A DNA stretch of 47,363 nt from the NCBI GenBank assembly GCA_003094555.1, contig NATW01000127.1, forward strand, positions 1 to 47,363. The letters are read 5' to 3'. The notes beneath the pieces were generated by a model, which was not told the DNA's origin, did not search any database, and saw only the letters and a list, made by a program, of their open reading frames with translations. The DNA is from a gamma proteobacterium symbiont of Ctena orbiculata (GTDB lineage Bacteria > Pseudomonadota > Gammaproteobacteria > Chromatiales > Chromatiaceae). The translations under genes were made by a program, and so were the position numbers. This document shows, one piece after another, positions 26,897 to 35,259 of the stretch (its first letter is position 1; every line of letters begins with the position of its first letter).

Positions 26897-27720
26897 GTGG
26901 AGATGCCGCATCTTTCAAGGTCGGCGAATCCAGGTCCTACCGCGCCCTGAAATCATCAGGGCGTGGTTTGACAAATTTCTTCGGTGGGTTGGCGGTTCTA
27001 TTTACCTTGTGGTGGATTGGCGGCTACTTCATTGCCACCAATCCATCCACGCAACACTTCGCCGCCTTTGGACCAATCCCCACCTTCAAGGCATTCCCAG
27101 AGTTATGGTCCGCGGGGACGATTCAGAATGCGATGGCCGCCAGTGGCTATCGTTTGGGTATTGGACTGCTCATTGCGATCTGTATCGGAGTACCGGTTGG
27201 TATCCTCATGGGGCGCAGTAAACGCTTCCGTGAGATCAGCAATTCACCGTTTCAACTGTTACGTATGATCAGTCCTTTAGCGTGGATGCCACTCGCAGTG
27301 GTGGTATTCGCCACCTGGAACCAATCGATCATCTTCCTTATTGCGATCGCATCCCTCTGGCCGGTGGCCTTTGCAACCGCAGCTGGTTTGGCGAAAGTGG
27401 ATCCGGCCTGGTTCAAGGTGGCCCGCAACCTGGGTGCCAAACCCATACATCTACTGACCAAGATTATTCTGCCGGCGATCAGCTTTGATGTCTTTACGGG
27501 TATCCGGCTGGCATTGGGGGTAGCCTGGATAGTACTTGTGCCGGCGGAGTATTTAGGCGTGACCTCAGGTCTTGGTTACTCCATAGAGGATGCCAGAGAA
27601 ACCCTCTCTTATCACCACCTCACCGCAATCGTATTGGTTATCGGGGCTATTGGGTACTTGCTTGACAGTGCCTGCGTACTGCTGATCAATCGATTCAGCT
27701 GGCACAGAGGTGAGTCGTGA
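26893..27720 (+). CDS. ABC importer permease 1 (NrtB/SsuC-like)
   Basis: A 275-residue membrane permease with six hydrophobic segments, the BPD_transp_1 family, and the EAA-like loop VARNLGAKPIHLLTKIILPA. Start is GTG at 26893, inside the stop of the binding-protein gene. The product is closely similar over nearly its whole length to the permease encoded just downstream: both contain GYRLGxGLLIAICIGVPxGILMGRS and SNSPFQLLRMISPL. One difference sits in the first of the two conserved loops, WMPLAVVV here and WEPIAVIV in copy 2. Confidence 0.93.
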   Translation: MSGDAASFKVGESRSYRALKSSGRGLTNFFGGLAVLFTLWWIGGYFIATNPSTQHFAAFGPIPTFKAFPELWSAGTIQNAMAASGYRLGIGLLIAICIGVPVGILMGRSKRFREISNSPFQLLRMISPLAWMPLAVVVFATWNQSIIFLIAIASLWPVAFATAAGLAKVDPAWFKVARNLGAKPIHLLTKIILPAISFDVFTGIRLALGVAWIVLVPAEYLGVTSGLGYSIEDARETLSYHHLTAIVLVIGAIGYLLDSACVLLINRFSWHRGES

Positions 27721-27790
27721 TTGATGGAATAAGAAAATTGCATGTGCGGCTGTCCTCCATGATCGTCCCTGATCGAGAGGTTGCAAGACA

Positions 27791-28639
27791 ATGAGCAATG
27801 ACACTGCGCCGATCGGGGTGAATGTGCTGAACGCCGGGACTGGTGAATCCATGTCAACGCGTGTTTTGAAGTCTTCATGGCGGGGGCTGTCGAATTTTTT
27901 TATCGGTATCGCGATACTGTTTGTTATCTGGTGGTTTGGTATCTTTCTTATCTCCTCCAATCCCTCCACCGAACACTTTGCCGATTTCGGACCGATACCG
28001 GCGTTAAAGGCGATGCCGGTATTGTGGGAGGAGGGAACCATTCAGAGCGCGATACTCTCCAGTGGCTACCGTCTGGGTAGCGGTTTGCTGATCGCCATTT
28101 GCATCGGTGTGCCTATCGGTATATTAATGGGGCGCAGTAGAAGATTCCGCGAGTTGAGTAATTCGCCATTTCAGTTGCTGCGCATGATCAGTCCGCTGTC
28201 ATGGGAGCCGATCGCGGTTATCGTATTCGCCACCTGGAATCAGGCGATAATCTTTCTTATAGCGATCGCATCGGTGTGGCCGGTGGCATTCGCGACTGCG
28301 GCAGGCCTGGCCAAGGTGGACCCTGCGTGGTTCAAGGTAGCGCGAAATCTAGGCGCCAAACCCTGGCATATCGTAACCCGGATTATCGTACCGGCGATCA
28401 CGTTCGATGTGCTCACCGGAATACGTCTTGCGCTTGGTGTGGCATGGATCGTAATTGTCCCTGCGGAATTTCTCGGCGTGACTTCAGGTCTAGGCTACTC
28501 GATTCAGGACGCCCGTGAGGGTCTCTCATATGACCATCTCATGGCTTGGGTTCTCATCATAGGCGTTATTGGCTACGTCCTCGATAGCTCCTGTGTTTTG
28601 TTAATCAAACGTTTCAGTTGGCATCGTGGAGATGAATGA
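27791..28639 (+). CDS. ABC importer permease 2, tandem paralogue of permease 1
   Basis: A 282-residue permease of the same family and topology as its upstream neighbour, 70 bases away. The middle part from GYRLGSGLLIAIC to WFKVARNLGAKPWH is nearly identical to copy 1, while the N-termini differ. The ISPLSWEPIAVIV segment carries a glutamate where copy 1 has methionine. With one ATPase and one binding protein, the pair most simply forms a heterodimeric pore. Alternatively the copies could serve two importers that share an ATPase. The tandem similarity indicates an old duplication with divergence. Confidence 0.92.
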   Translation: MSNDTAPIGVNVLNAGTGESMSTRVLKSSWRGLSNFFIGIAILFVIWWFGIFLISSNPSTEHFADFGPIPALKAMPVLWEEGTIQSAILSSGYRLGSGLLIAICIGVPIGILMGRSRRFRELSNSPFQLLRMISPLSWEPIAVIVFATWNQAIIFLIAIASVWPVAFATAAGLAKVDPAWFKVARNLGAKPWHIVTRIIVPAITFDVLTGIRLALGVAWIVIVPAEFLGVTSGLGYSIQDAREGLSYDHLMAWVLIIGVIGYVLDSSCVLLIKRFSWHRGDE

Positions 28640-28728
28640 TATCTAGTGGCTTTTACTGCGTTGATTCAACCTGAAACGCTTGATGATTAGTATGTGTCGT
28701 GTGCTGGTATGGACGCGAGGTAAAAGTG

Positions 28729-28998
28729 ATGAGCAGATTACGTTTCACCGAAGAGCAGATCATGGCGGTTTTGAAGGAGGCCGAGGAGTCAGGTGAGAAG
28801 ATAACTGCAATATGTAGCAGGCATGGTATCTCTGATGCAACATTTTATAAATGGCGGACGAAATATGCAGATCAATCAGCCAATGATTCGAAACGATTGA
28901 AGCAGCTCGAGGAGGAGAATCAGCGTCTGCGCTCCCTTGTTGCCGATCTCACATTACGTAATCAAGCGTTAAAGAGAGTGGTCTCGAAGAAGTGGTGA
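28729..28998 (+). mobile_element. Orphan IS3-family OrfA (transposase N-terminal HTH protein)
   Basis: An 89-residue protein with the IS3-family OrfA pattern: FTEEQIMAVLKEAEE, the HTH phrase ICSRHGISDATFYKWRTKY, and a leucine-zipper-like tail (LKQLEEENQRLRSLVADL) ending LKRVVSKKW, where OrfB would normally follow by frameshift. No OrfB, DDE domain or terminal inverted repeats were recognised, so the element is a remnant or the HTH protein has been retained alone. The reading frame is intact, with GAGG seven bases ahead of the ATG at 28729. It sits inside the thiocyanate/sulfur island between the importer and the DsrE-like gene. Confidence 0.8.
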
Positions 28999-29021
28999 GT
29001 GGAATTGATGAGGTACAGATT

Positions 29022-29414
29022 ATGCCCGAAAGTTACCATATCGTTTGCTTGAGCGGAACCCGCGAGAAGTTGCAGATGGCCGCGATGTTCGCTTCGGTGG
29101 CGGCTGCCACAGGTGACCAGGTTACGGTGTTCTTTTCAATGAATGCCCTACCCTTTTTCATCAAGGATTCGACACACAAGGTTCCGGTAGAGGGTCGGTT
29201 TGGCGAACTGATGGAAAACGAGGCGGGAGTACCGCCGTTTAAGCAGCTGTTTCAAAGTGCGGCGGAATTGGGCGATGCAAAACTATTACCCTGTTCGATG
29301 GCGCTTGATTTATTGAAGGTCTCTGAAGAGGCGCTCGATCCGGTGCTTGGGCCGGCGACCGGACTGACCCGTTTCCTGAGCGATGCAGAAGGTGGACAGC
29401 TGCTCACATTTTAA
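29022..29414 (+). CDS. DsrE-like sulfur-transfer protein
   Basis: A 130-residue cytoplasmic protein of the DsrE/DsrF-like (DsrE2/peroxiredoxin-family) group. The first strand is YHIVCLSGTREKLQMAAMF and the conserved sulfur-carrying cysteine is Cys91 in LLPCSMALDLL. DsrE proteins pass persulfide sulfur to TusA in sulfur oxidisers. ATG 29022 follows GAGG by eight bases and is preferred to the upstream GTG 28992, which would run into the OrfA end. The TusA-like gene follows after 41 bases. Confidence 0.87.
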   Translation: MPESYHIVCLSGTREKLQMAAMFASVAAATGDQVTVFFSMNALPFFIKDSTHKVPVEGRFGELMENEAGVPPFKQLFQSAAELGDAKLLPCSMALDLLKVSEEALDPVLGPATGLTRFLSDAEGGQLLTF

Positions 29415-29455
29415 ATCATTGGCGGCTAATGCAATGTCAGTATGAGGATTGTTGA

Positions 29456-29686
29456 ATGAGTGAATTTAAAACCATCGATGCACGCGATACGTTTTGCCCT
29501 GGGCCACTTATGGAACTCATCACCTATATGAAGCAGGCCGATGTGGGGGATATGCTGGAACTGTTGTCGACAGACAATGGAACGGCAGCCGATGTTCCGG
29601 AGTGGATCAAAAAGGTCGGTCACGAAATGGTCAGCAGCGAAAAGGTCGGAGAGGTTTGGCACTTGAAGGTGCGAAAGCTCAAGTAG
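29456..29686 (+). CDS. tusA: TusA-family sulfurtransferase
   Basis: A 76-residue protein with the CPGP motif (Cys14, in TFCPGPLMEL), where the cysteine carries persulfide sulfur. The compact beta-alpha-beta fold is shown by IDARDTFCPGP and DNGTAADVPEWIKKVGHE. TusA acts as a sulfane-sulfur hub, between rhodanese or DsrE proteins and the sHdr or Dsr oxidation systems. GAGG lies ahead of the ATG. Together with the DsrE-like gene and the following flavoprotein it forms a sulfur-relay unit. Confidence 0.92.
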   Translation: MSEFKTIDARDTFCPGPLMELITYMKQADVGDMLELLSTDNGTAADVPEWIKKVGHEMVSSEKVGEVWHLKVRKLK

Positions 29687-29807
29687 TCAATAGGCGGCGG
29701 TTGAGTGATTGGTTGCAGAGCGATCAATGGTTTGGCCGGATAAATCACTGGGATTTGTCTGACCCGCAGTCAGAACTATCCTGGGAATAGCGGATTAGGA
29801 GAATAGA

Positions 29808-30941
29808 ATGAGAATCTTAGTCGTCGGTGGTGGCTGTGGCGGTACCATACTGGCCAATAACCTTGCGCGGCGGCTGGCCGTCGAGATTCGAAATCGTAAG
29901 GTCAGAATCACCATGCTGTCAGCCTCCGATAAGCATATGTACCAACCGGGCTTGCTGTATGTCGCGTTCGGACAGATGATGCCTGATGAGCTGTATCGCG
30001 ATCAGTTGAGTCTGCTAGAGCCATCCATCGAGTTTCATGTGGATCCGGTGGAAGAGTTTCATCTGGATAAGAACAAGGTTAAAACCAAGAGCGGGCGGAC
30101 CCATGAGTATGATGTGATGGTGATTGCAACCGGCTCACGTATCGTTCCCGAAGAGGTGCCTGGTCTGGCGGAAGGTTCCGAGACCTTCTATTCCGAGACG
30201 GCAGCGGTGAAGATGTTCAAGCGTCTAAGAGAATTTGAAGGTGGCAAGGTTGCGATTGTCGTAGGCGTTCCGCACAAGTGCCCTATCGCACCGGTCGAAG
30301 TGACATTCTCCCTGCACGACTATTTCAAGACACGCGGTATCCGTGACAAGGTGCATATCAAGTATCACTACCCGATCGGGCGCATCCATACGATTGAGAA
30401 TGTGGCCAAATGGGCGAAACCGGAATTTGATCGTATCGGTATCGAATACGAAACCCTGTTCAACGTCAAGGAGGTGGATGTGGAGAACCAGGTGGTAAAG
30501 AGCGAGGAGGGTACCGAGACAGAGTACGATCTGCTTATCTCCATTCCGCCACACCGGGGTATGGAGGTGATTGAACGGGACCATATGGGTGACGGAGGCT
30601 GGATACCCACCGATCGCTACAAACTCACCATGGAAGGCTATGATAATGTCTACGTACTGGGTGATACCACCAATCTTCCCGTCAGTAAGACCGGTTCCGC
30701 GGCACACTTCGAGGCGGAAGTGGTGGCCGAGAATATCTCTTCGATCATCAAGATCGGTACGCCGGTACGTGACTATGATGGAAAGGTCTACTGTTTCATC
30801 GAGGCCGGTCATGATCGAGCGACCTACGCGATGTTCAACTATGAAAATCCACCCGACCTGAAGACGCCCAACAAATCAATGCATTGGTTCAAGATGAGCT
30901 ATAACAAGATGTATTGGACAAGCGTCCGCGGTCTACTTTGA
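29808..30941 (+). CDS. sqr: Sulfide:quinone oxidoreductase-type FAD protein
   Basis: A 377-residue membrane-associated flavoprotein with FAD-binding GGGCGG at the N-terminus (residues 7-12) and IATGSR near residue 106. The C-terminal FAD contact VLGDTTNLPVSKTG is followed by FEAEVVAENI. The redox cysteines match the SQR family: Cys158 in VPHKCPIAPVE and Cys329 in KVYCFIEAG. The first redox cysteine of type I enzymes is not seen, so the subclass is uncertain. SQR oxidises sulfide to a polysulfide or acceptor-bound sulfane sulfur, with electrons going to quinone. AGGAGA precedes the start. It is followed by a DUF1641 gene, a common partner. Confidence 0.87.
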   Translation: MRILVVGGGCGGTILANNLARRLAVEIRNRKVRITMLSASDKHMYQPGLLYVAFGQMMPDELYRDQLSLLEPSIEFHVDPVEEFHLDKNKVKTKSGRTHEYDVMVIATGSRIVPEEVPGLAEGSETFYSETAAVKMFKRLREFEGGKVAIVVGVPHKCPIAPVEVTFSLHDYFKTRGIRDKVHIKYHYPIGRIHTIENVAKWAKPEFDRIGIEYETLFNVKEVDVENQVVKSEEGTETEYDLLISIPPHRGMEVIERDHMGDGGWIPTDRYKLTMEGYDNVYVLGDTTNLPVSKTGSAAHFEAEVVAENISSIIKIGTPVRDYDGKVYCFIEAGHDRATYAMFNYENPPDLKTPNKSMHWFKMSYNKMYWTSVRGLL

Positions 30942-30953
30942 GGAGGCGTGGTT

Positions 30954-31397
30954 ATGACTGCACAGACTGAATCACCTCAAACCGCAACACCTGTGGATCG
31001 CGATGAGCTCGCCCATGAGCTGGAGCAGCTTTCCGAGCTTGCAACCCTGGTATTATCGGCGCGGGATGCCCTATCGGATGACATTGTCTCCCGTGTCGCT
31101 TCCGCATTGAGTGAAGGCATCACCCTGCTCGACAGGCTTACTCGCAATGAGGGGCTGATGCGTTTACTGCAGGTGCTGGACACACCTGAGAGCCAGCATC
31201 TGCTGCATGGTCTGTCCACGGCCCTGAGTAAAATGAGTCGTGATATAGCCACCTCTCCCCCGGCCAAGGGTGGTGTGGTGGATCTTGTGAAACTGGCCAT
31301 GGAACCTGGCACCCAGGAAGGGCTTAGATCCCTGTCCCTATTGGGTAAGTATTGGAGTGACAGTATGCGCGATCTTCACCGGACCGGTGGAAACTGA
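30954..31397 (+). CDS. DUF1641 family protein
   Basis: A 147-residue protein of the DUF1641 family, a short helical protein often encoded beside sulfide:quinone oxidoreductase-like flavoproteins and formate dehydrogenase genes. The family block is LMRLLQVLDTPESQHLLHGL, followed by GGVVDLVKLAMEPGTQEGLRSLSLLGKYW. AGGAGG overlaps the sqr stop, and the ATG at 30954 stands seven bases after it, so I take this rather than the GTG at 30948. Function unknown; association with the SQR at the membrane is inferred. Its last 22 bases overlap the convergent hypothetical gene. Confidence 0.83.
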   Translation: MTAQTESPQTATPVDRDELAHELEQLSELATLVLSARDALSDDIVSRVASALSEGITLLDRLTRNEGLMRLLQVLDTPESQHLLHGLSTALSKMSRDIATSPPAKGGVVDLVKLAMEPGTQEGLRSLSLLGKYWSDSMRDLHRTGGN

Positions 31398-31903
31398 TCA
31401 ATAATCAAATTCAATGGCTGCATCTCTTTATACATGATGTTCAGAGGCTTCTTGGTGGCAAAGGTGAGAATGCGTGTGCGGGAGGGATAGACCAGGTGGC
31501 TGCATAGAAACATATGCATCTCCTCTCCCTGCATTAGAAACTCCTTAAATCGAAAGATATTTTTTTTGTCTACATCATCCTTGAGTGAATGTTCATATTG
31601 GTTCAGCACCACGCTGTGGTCAGTCAGCTTCAGTTGTGGAATCTCATCGTGATGTCCCAGCAACTCATGCTGTGCCTGTTTGCGCAGGCTCGGGGAGAGT
31701 ATCAAACCGATCCGGCCTTCTCCGAAAAGCCAACTGATATCCCGCTCTTCATCATAGTCAGCACTGTGTTCACCAAAGGCAAGGCACCAGCCCCTATAGT
31801 AGGCGTTGTAACGTTTGACGATCCGTGAATCATTCATGATTTGATCAGAGCTATAATCATGCTGTGCATTGCCAACTGGCTGTGATGCAAAAAAGATAAT
31901 CAA
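31376..31903 (-). CDS. Hypothetical protein, start uncertain
   Basis: A 175-codon reading frame that I do not recognise. The N-terminal piece LLIIFFASQPVGNAQHD looks like a short signal peptide, but the only upstream start is TTG at 31903, and no good ribosome site stands in front of it. An internal ATG (31837, MNDSRIVKRYN) would leave a cytosolic protein. The body is rich in charged and aromatic residues with no catalytic motif. Its 3' end overlaps the DUF1641 gene by 22 bases. It could be a decaying gene; composition resembles a real protein rather than an antisense shadow. Confidence 0.5.
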   Translation of the reverse strand: MIIFFASQPVGNAQHDYSSDQIMNDSRIVKRYNAYYRGWCLAFGEHSADYDEERDISWLFGEGRIGLILSPSLRKQAQHELLGHHDEIPQLKLTDHSVVLNQYEHSLKDDVDKKNIFRFKEFLMQGEEMHMFLCSHLVYPSRTRILTFATKKPLNIMYKEMQPLNLIIDQFPPVR

Positions 31904-32042
31904 TAACAGTGCGTTATCAATAGCTGGCCTTTGTTGTTGGTGTGATATGGCCAGCCCTGTTTAGGGTATTGGGTTGATCTTCATACTACTTAAAACAGAC
32001 ATTGCACACAAATCCCTGTAATGGAATTGGGTTCGTTACAGC

Positions 32043-34028
32043 TTAAAACACCAGGTTCATCACCAGCATCATCACACACAGAAATAGCAGTGTCATGATG
32101 CCGCCTGCGCGCATGAAGTCAGACACACGATATCCGGCCGGTCCCATGATCAGTGCATTCACCTGGTGGGTGGGAATGAGAAAGGAGTTGGAAGTGGCGA
32201 TGGCCACCGTGAGCGCGAACACGGCAGGATTGGCATTCGCGCCGATGGCGATATTCACTGCCAAGGGCACCAACAGCACCGTTGCGCCCACATTGGACAT
32301 GACCAGGGTGAAGAATGTGGCGAGCACCGCGACCGATAACTGTATGACCCAGATCGGCATGTCTCCCACCACCCAGAGTACCTGCTCTGCGATCCATTTT
32401 GCGGTACCGGTAGTCTCCACGGCGAGACCGAGGGGTATCAGGGAGGCGAGCAGAAATACTGTCTTCCAACTGACCGCCTCATACGCCTCTTCAATATTCA
32501 GAACCCCGGATAGCACCATTCCCATGGCGCCGGTGAGGAGAGCGACCGACAGGCGGATGTCGGTAAACAGCACCATGGAAAGTGCAATGGCAAAAAACAG
32601 CATGGCCCAACCCACTTTGTGTGGTCGCAGCTCCTCATGGGGATATTCAGTGGTGACGACCACAAAATTTTTGTCTTTTTCAATCCTCGGGAGAACGTCC
32701 CAGGGGGTATGCACCACCAGCGTGTCACCGGCCATGAAGGGGATGTTGCGGATATCCTCACCCTCGCGCATGGTCTCACCATTGCGGTGCAGACCGATCA
32801 TGGCAAGGCCATAGGTTTTTCGCATCCAGACGTCGCGTGCGCTCTTACCGATGAGTGAGGAACCCGGCGGAATCACCACCTCGGCAATACCGGCCTTGTT
32901 GGCGGAGAGGTCATTGGAGAAGGTACGCAGCATCGGGCGCTTTTTCAGCTTGAAGACATCGATGAAATCGGTCAGGGAGTCGGGGTCGGCGACTATGCCC
33001 AACACCATGCCCGCCTCCAGGTCCACATCCCGGGCCAGGGCGCCCGGACCGATCCGGTTAGCCTCGCCGGAGAGCTTGGATGCAATGACCCGCACCCGGT
33101 AGGCGGTTTCGATATCATCCAGCTGCTTGCCGATCAGGCCGCTGTTATCGGTGACGATCACCTCTGACAGGCTATAGCGCAGACCGTACACATCCTGGAA
33201 ATACTGCATGGGATCGGTACCGCTGGTGTTGCTTTCACTCTTGGTTTTCGGCAGCACGAAGCGTCCGGCAAGTACGAAGTAGATGATCCCGCAGGCAATC
33301 AGGGCGATGCCGATGGGAGTCACCGAGAAGAGCCCCCAGGTCTCCATCTGCTGATCGGCGGGCAGTGCCTTGTTGGAGGTGAGAATCAGGTCATTGAGCA
33401 GGATCAGCGGGCTGGAGCCAACCATGGTCATGGTGCCGCCTAGTATCGCGGTAAAGCCCATGGGCATCAGCAGGCGTGACATGGGCAGTCCTGAGCGGGC
33501 GGAGATACGCGATACCACAGGTAGGAATAGCGCGGCTGCTCCCACATTCTGCATGAACGAAGAGATGAAACCCACGCTGGCGGAGATGATGGGAATGATT
33601 CTGTTCTCCGTGGTCCCTCCGATCTTGAGGATAAATGAGGCCACGCTGTTCATGATGCCGGTCCTGTCGAGACCGGCACCGATGATCATCACCGCAATGA
33701 TGGAGATGACGGCATTGGATGAGAAGCCGTCGAACAGATGTCTGTTATCCACCAGGCCCTGATTGAGGCCCATCACTGGAGCCAGCAGGGATGAGAGACC
33801 GAGCAGCACCATGATGCTGGCAGCCGCAACATCCACCCCGACCACCTCGAAGGCAAACAGGTAGATGGTGAGCATCAGGATGGCCCCAACCCAGGCGATC
33901 TCGATAGTGGGAGAGATAAACGCCAGCAGCAGGGCGCCGATGAGGAAAACGATGCTTGCGATGAGTTGTTTGCGTGACTGGGGCTGGTCTTGGTCGGGTG
34001 TCGATTGCTGATCGTTCAGTGGGGTCAT
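32043..34028 (-). CDS. SLC13-family anion transporter with TrkA_C domains
   Basis: A 661-residue polytopic protein of the DASS/SLC13 family (sodium:sulfate or dicarboxylate symporters). Two halves of membrane helices, with the family phrases SSFMQNVGAAALFLPV and SNVGATVLLVPLAVNI, flank a soluble central part. That part has two TrkA_C (RCK_C) domains, ENDSGLIGKQLDDI-type near residue 270 and VVIPPGSSLIGKSARDV near residue 360. Such transporters in sulfur bacteria often carry sulfate, thiosulfate or similar anions; the substrate is not readable. ATG 34028 is preferred over an upstream start at 34085 that would add a poorly matching leader. The gene is divergent from a LysR regulator. Confidence 0.88.
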   Translation of the reverse strand: MTPLNDQQSTPDQDQPQSRKQLIASIVFLIGALLLAFISPTIEIAWVGAILMLTIYLFAFEVVGVDVAAASIMVLLGLSSLLAPVMGLNQGLVDNRHLFDGFSSNAVISIIAVMIIGAGLDRTGIMNSVASFILKIGGTTENRIIPIISASVGFISSFMQNVGAAALFLPVVSRISARSGLPMSRLLMPMGFTAILGGTMTMVGSSPLILLNDLILTSNKALPADQQMETWGLFSVTPIGIALIACGIIYFVLAGRFVLPKTKSESNTSGTDPMQYFQDVYGLRYSLSEVIVTDNSGLIGKQLDDIETAYRVRVIASKLSGEANRIGPGALARDVDLEAGMVLGIVADPDSLTDFIDVFKLKKRPMLRTFSNDLSANKAGIAEVVIPPGSSLIGKSARDVWMRKTYGLAMIGLHRNGETMREGEDIRNIPFMAGDTLVVHTPWDVLPRIEKDKNFVVVTTEYPHEELRPHKVGWAMLFFAIALSMVLFTDIRLSVALLTGAMGMVLSGVLNIEEAYEAVSWKTVFLLASLIPLGLAVETTGTAKWIAEQVLWVVGDMPIWVIQLSVAVLATFFTLVMSNVGATVLLVPLAVNIAIGANANPAVFALTVAIATSNSFLIPTHQVNALIMGPAGYRVSDFMRAGGIMTLLFLCVMMLVMNLVF

Positions 34029-34121
34029 TATGTTACTGCTTTTATCTGTTAATGGTTGCTGCGGTGCTGCACAAACAGCAGCCACCGGAGCTGGATCCGG
34101 ACCAAAAGTGCACTAATGCAC

Positions 34122-34136
34122 ATTCCGATATGGAAT
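34122..34136. promoter_or_regulatory. ATTCC-N5-GGAAT dyad in the SLC13/LysR intergenic region
   Basis: ATTCC (34122-34126) and GGAAT (34132-34136) around GATAT fit the T-N11-A form favoured by LysR proteins. A second copy stands 130 bases downstream over the LysR start codon. It is 86 bases upstream of the SLC13 start, so the same regulator could control both genes. Confidence 0.55.
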
Positions 34137-34248
34137 TACATTCGGGCTAAAATGGAGCGGTATCTTGCGATAGTGGCCGATAGATAGCCGGGAAAGTCAT
34201 GTATCCTGCCGGACCTCTTGGGTGTTTTCAAATAAATAATAATGTCTT

Positions 34249-34269
34249 AATATTCCTTTATGGAATATT
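34249..34269. promoter_or_regulatory. Palindrome overlapping the LysR start codon
   Basis: A perfect inverted repeat with eight-base arms, AATATTCC (34249-34256) and GGAATATT (34262-34269), around TTTAT. It contains the same ATTCC-N5-GGAAT core as the upstream site and includes the ATG (34260-34262) of the regulator. The start has no clear Shine-Dalgarno sequence, which the palindrome may replace or block. Autoregulation is the likely use. Confidence 0.6.
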
Positions 34270-35159
34270 CTAGTCTACCTGACCTAAAACATCTGGCGAC
34301 CCTGAGGGCGGTTGTCGAACAGGGTGGTGTGTCTGAGGCCGCGCGCCTGCTGCATATTGGCCAGCCGGCGGTGACCAAACGGTTGCGCGCCCTGGATAGT
34401 TGTTATGCGGTAAGTTTGATGCAGCGACAGGGACGCAGTCTCGAACTGACGCCTGCGGGGCAGAGGGTGTATGCCTATGCGCGCCTGGTGCTCGATCATC
34501 AGGCCTCACTGTTGGATGACCTGGAGAATCTGCGCTCGGGGCGTAACAAGCTGCGTCTCGAAGTGACATTTGTTATCGGTGAGCGTCTGTTGCCGAGCCT
34601 GTTGCTGCGCTTCTCGGAAAATTATCCTGAGTATGAGATCGAGAGTCGCATGGGTTACAGCCGGCATATTCAGCGTCGTCTGGCGACGGGGCTTTCCGAT
34701 CTGGCGTTGCTGGAGCAAGCACCGGATCACCCGGAAATACTGGTGCAGAAATGGCTCGACGATGAGTTGGTACTGGTATGTGGCAAAGGGCATCCACTCT
34801 GGGCCAGTGGATTGTTGCCAGTGACCAAGTTGGGACGTCTGCGTTATGTACTGCGCGAGCCCCAGTCCTCGATGCGAATCACTCTGGACAAGGCGCTTAA
34901 GGACATCGGCATCGAACGGCTGCCCGTTACCATGGAGGTGGGATCGACGGATACCATCGTGGAGATGCTGCAACATGGCGGTCATGTCAGCTTCCTGCCG
35001 CGTTTTGCCGTAGACGACGCCCTGCAGGCCGGCAGTCTGTATCACATAAAGATTCAGGGTCTACGAATCAATCGTACCCTGTGGATTGCACGAACCCGCT
35101 CCAATCTGAAGAGCGCCGCCGCTGAGGCGTTTATCCAACTGTTGCGTGATGGTTTGTGA
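34260..35159 (+). CDS. LysR-family transcriptional regulator
   Basis: A 299-residue LysR regulator. The winged HTH is in LATLRAVVEQGGVSEAARLLHIGQPAVTKRLRALD, quoted in parts as GGVSEAARLLHIG and PAVTKRLRALD. The effector domain starts about residue 94 (LRLEVTFVIGERLLPSL). It is transcribed away from the SLC13 transporter gene, an arrangement usual for a regulator of its neighbour. The start is ATG at 34260 inside a palindrome. Which anion it senses is unknown; the relatives I can think of respond to sulfur or aromatic compounds. Confidence 0.9.
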   Translation: MEYSSLPDLKHLATLRAVVEQGGVSEAARLLHIGQPAVTKRLRALDSCYAVSLMQRQGRSLELTPAGQRVYAYARLVLDHQASLLDDLENLRSGRNKLRLEVTFVIGERLLPSLLLRFSENYPEYEIESRMGYSRHIQRRLATGLSDLALLEQAPDHPEILVQKWLDDELVLVCGKGHPLWASGLLPVTKLGRLRYVLREPQSSMRITLDKALKDIGIERLPVTMEVGSTDTIVEMLQHGGHVSFLPRFAVDDALQAGSLYHIKIQGLRINRTLWIARTRSNLKSAAAEAFIQLLRDGL

Positions 35160-35259
35160 AATCGGTACCACTGGGTGTTTTATGCAGAGTTCGATAAGGT
35201 ATCAGTCAAATCTTGGTTTGCTTTATTAGAATGTTGTAAATATCAGAACTATCGCGTAG

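Noticed and set aside
30225-30812. 195-codon frame antisense to the sqr gene
   Set aside because: The same reasoning applies: the plus-strand flavoprotein is certain, and this is its mirror.
32095-32814. 239-codon frame antisense to the SLC13 transporter gene
   Set aside because: The transporter frame has family motifs throughout; the antisense frame has none.
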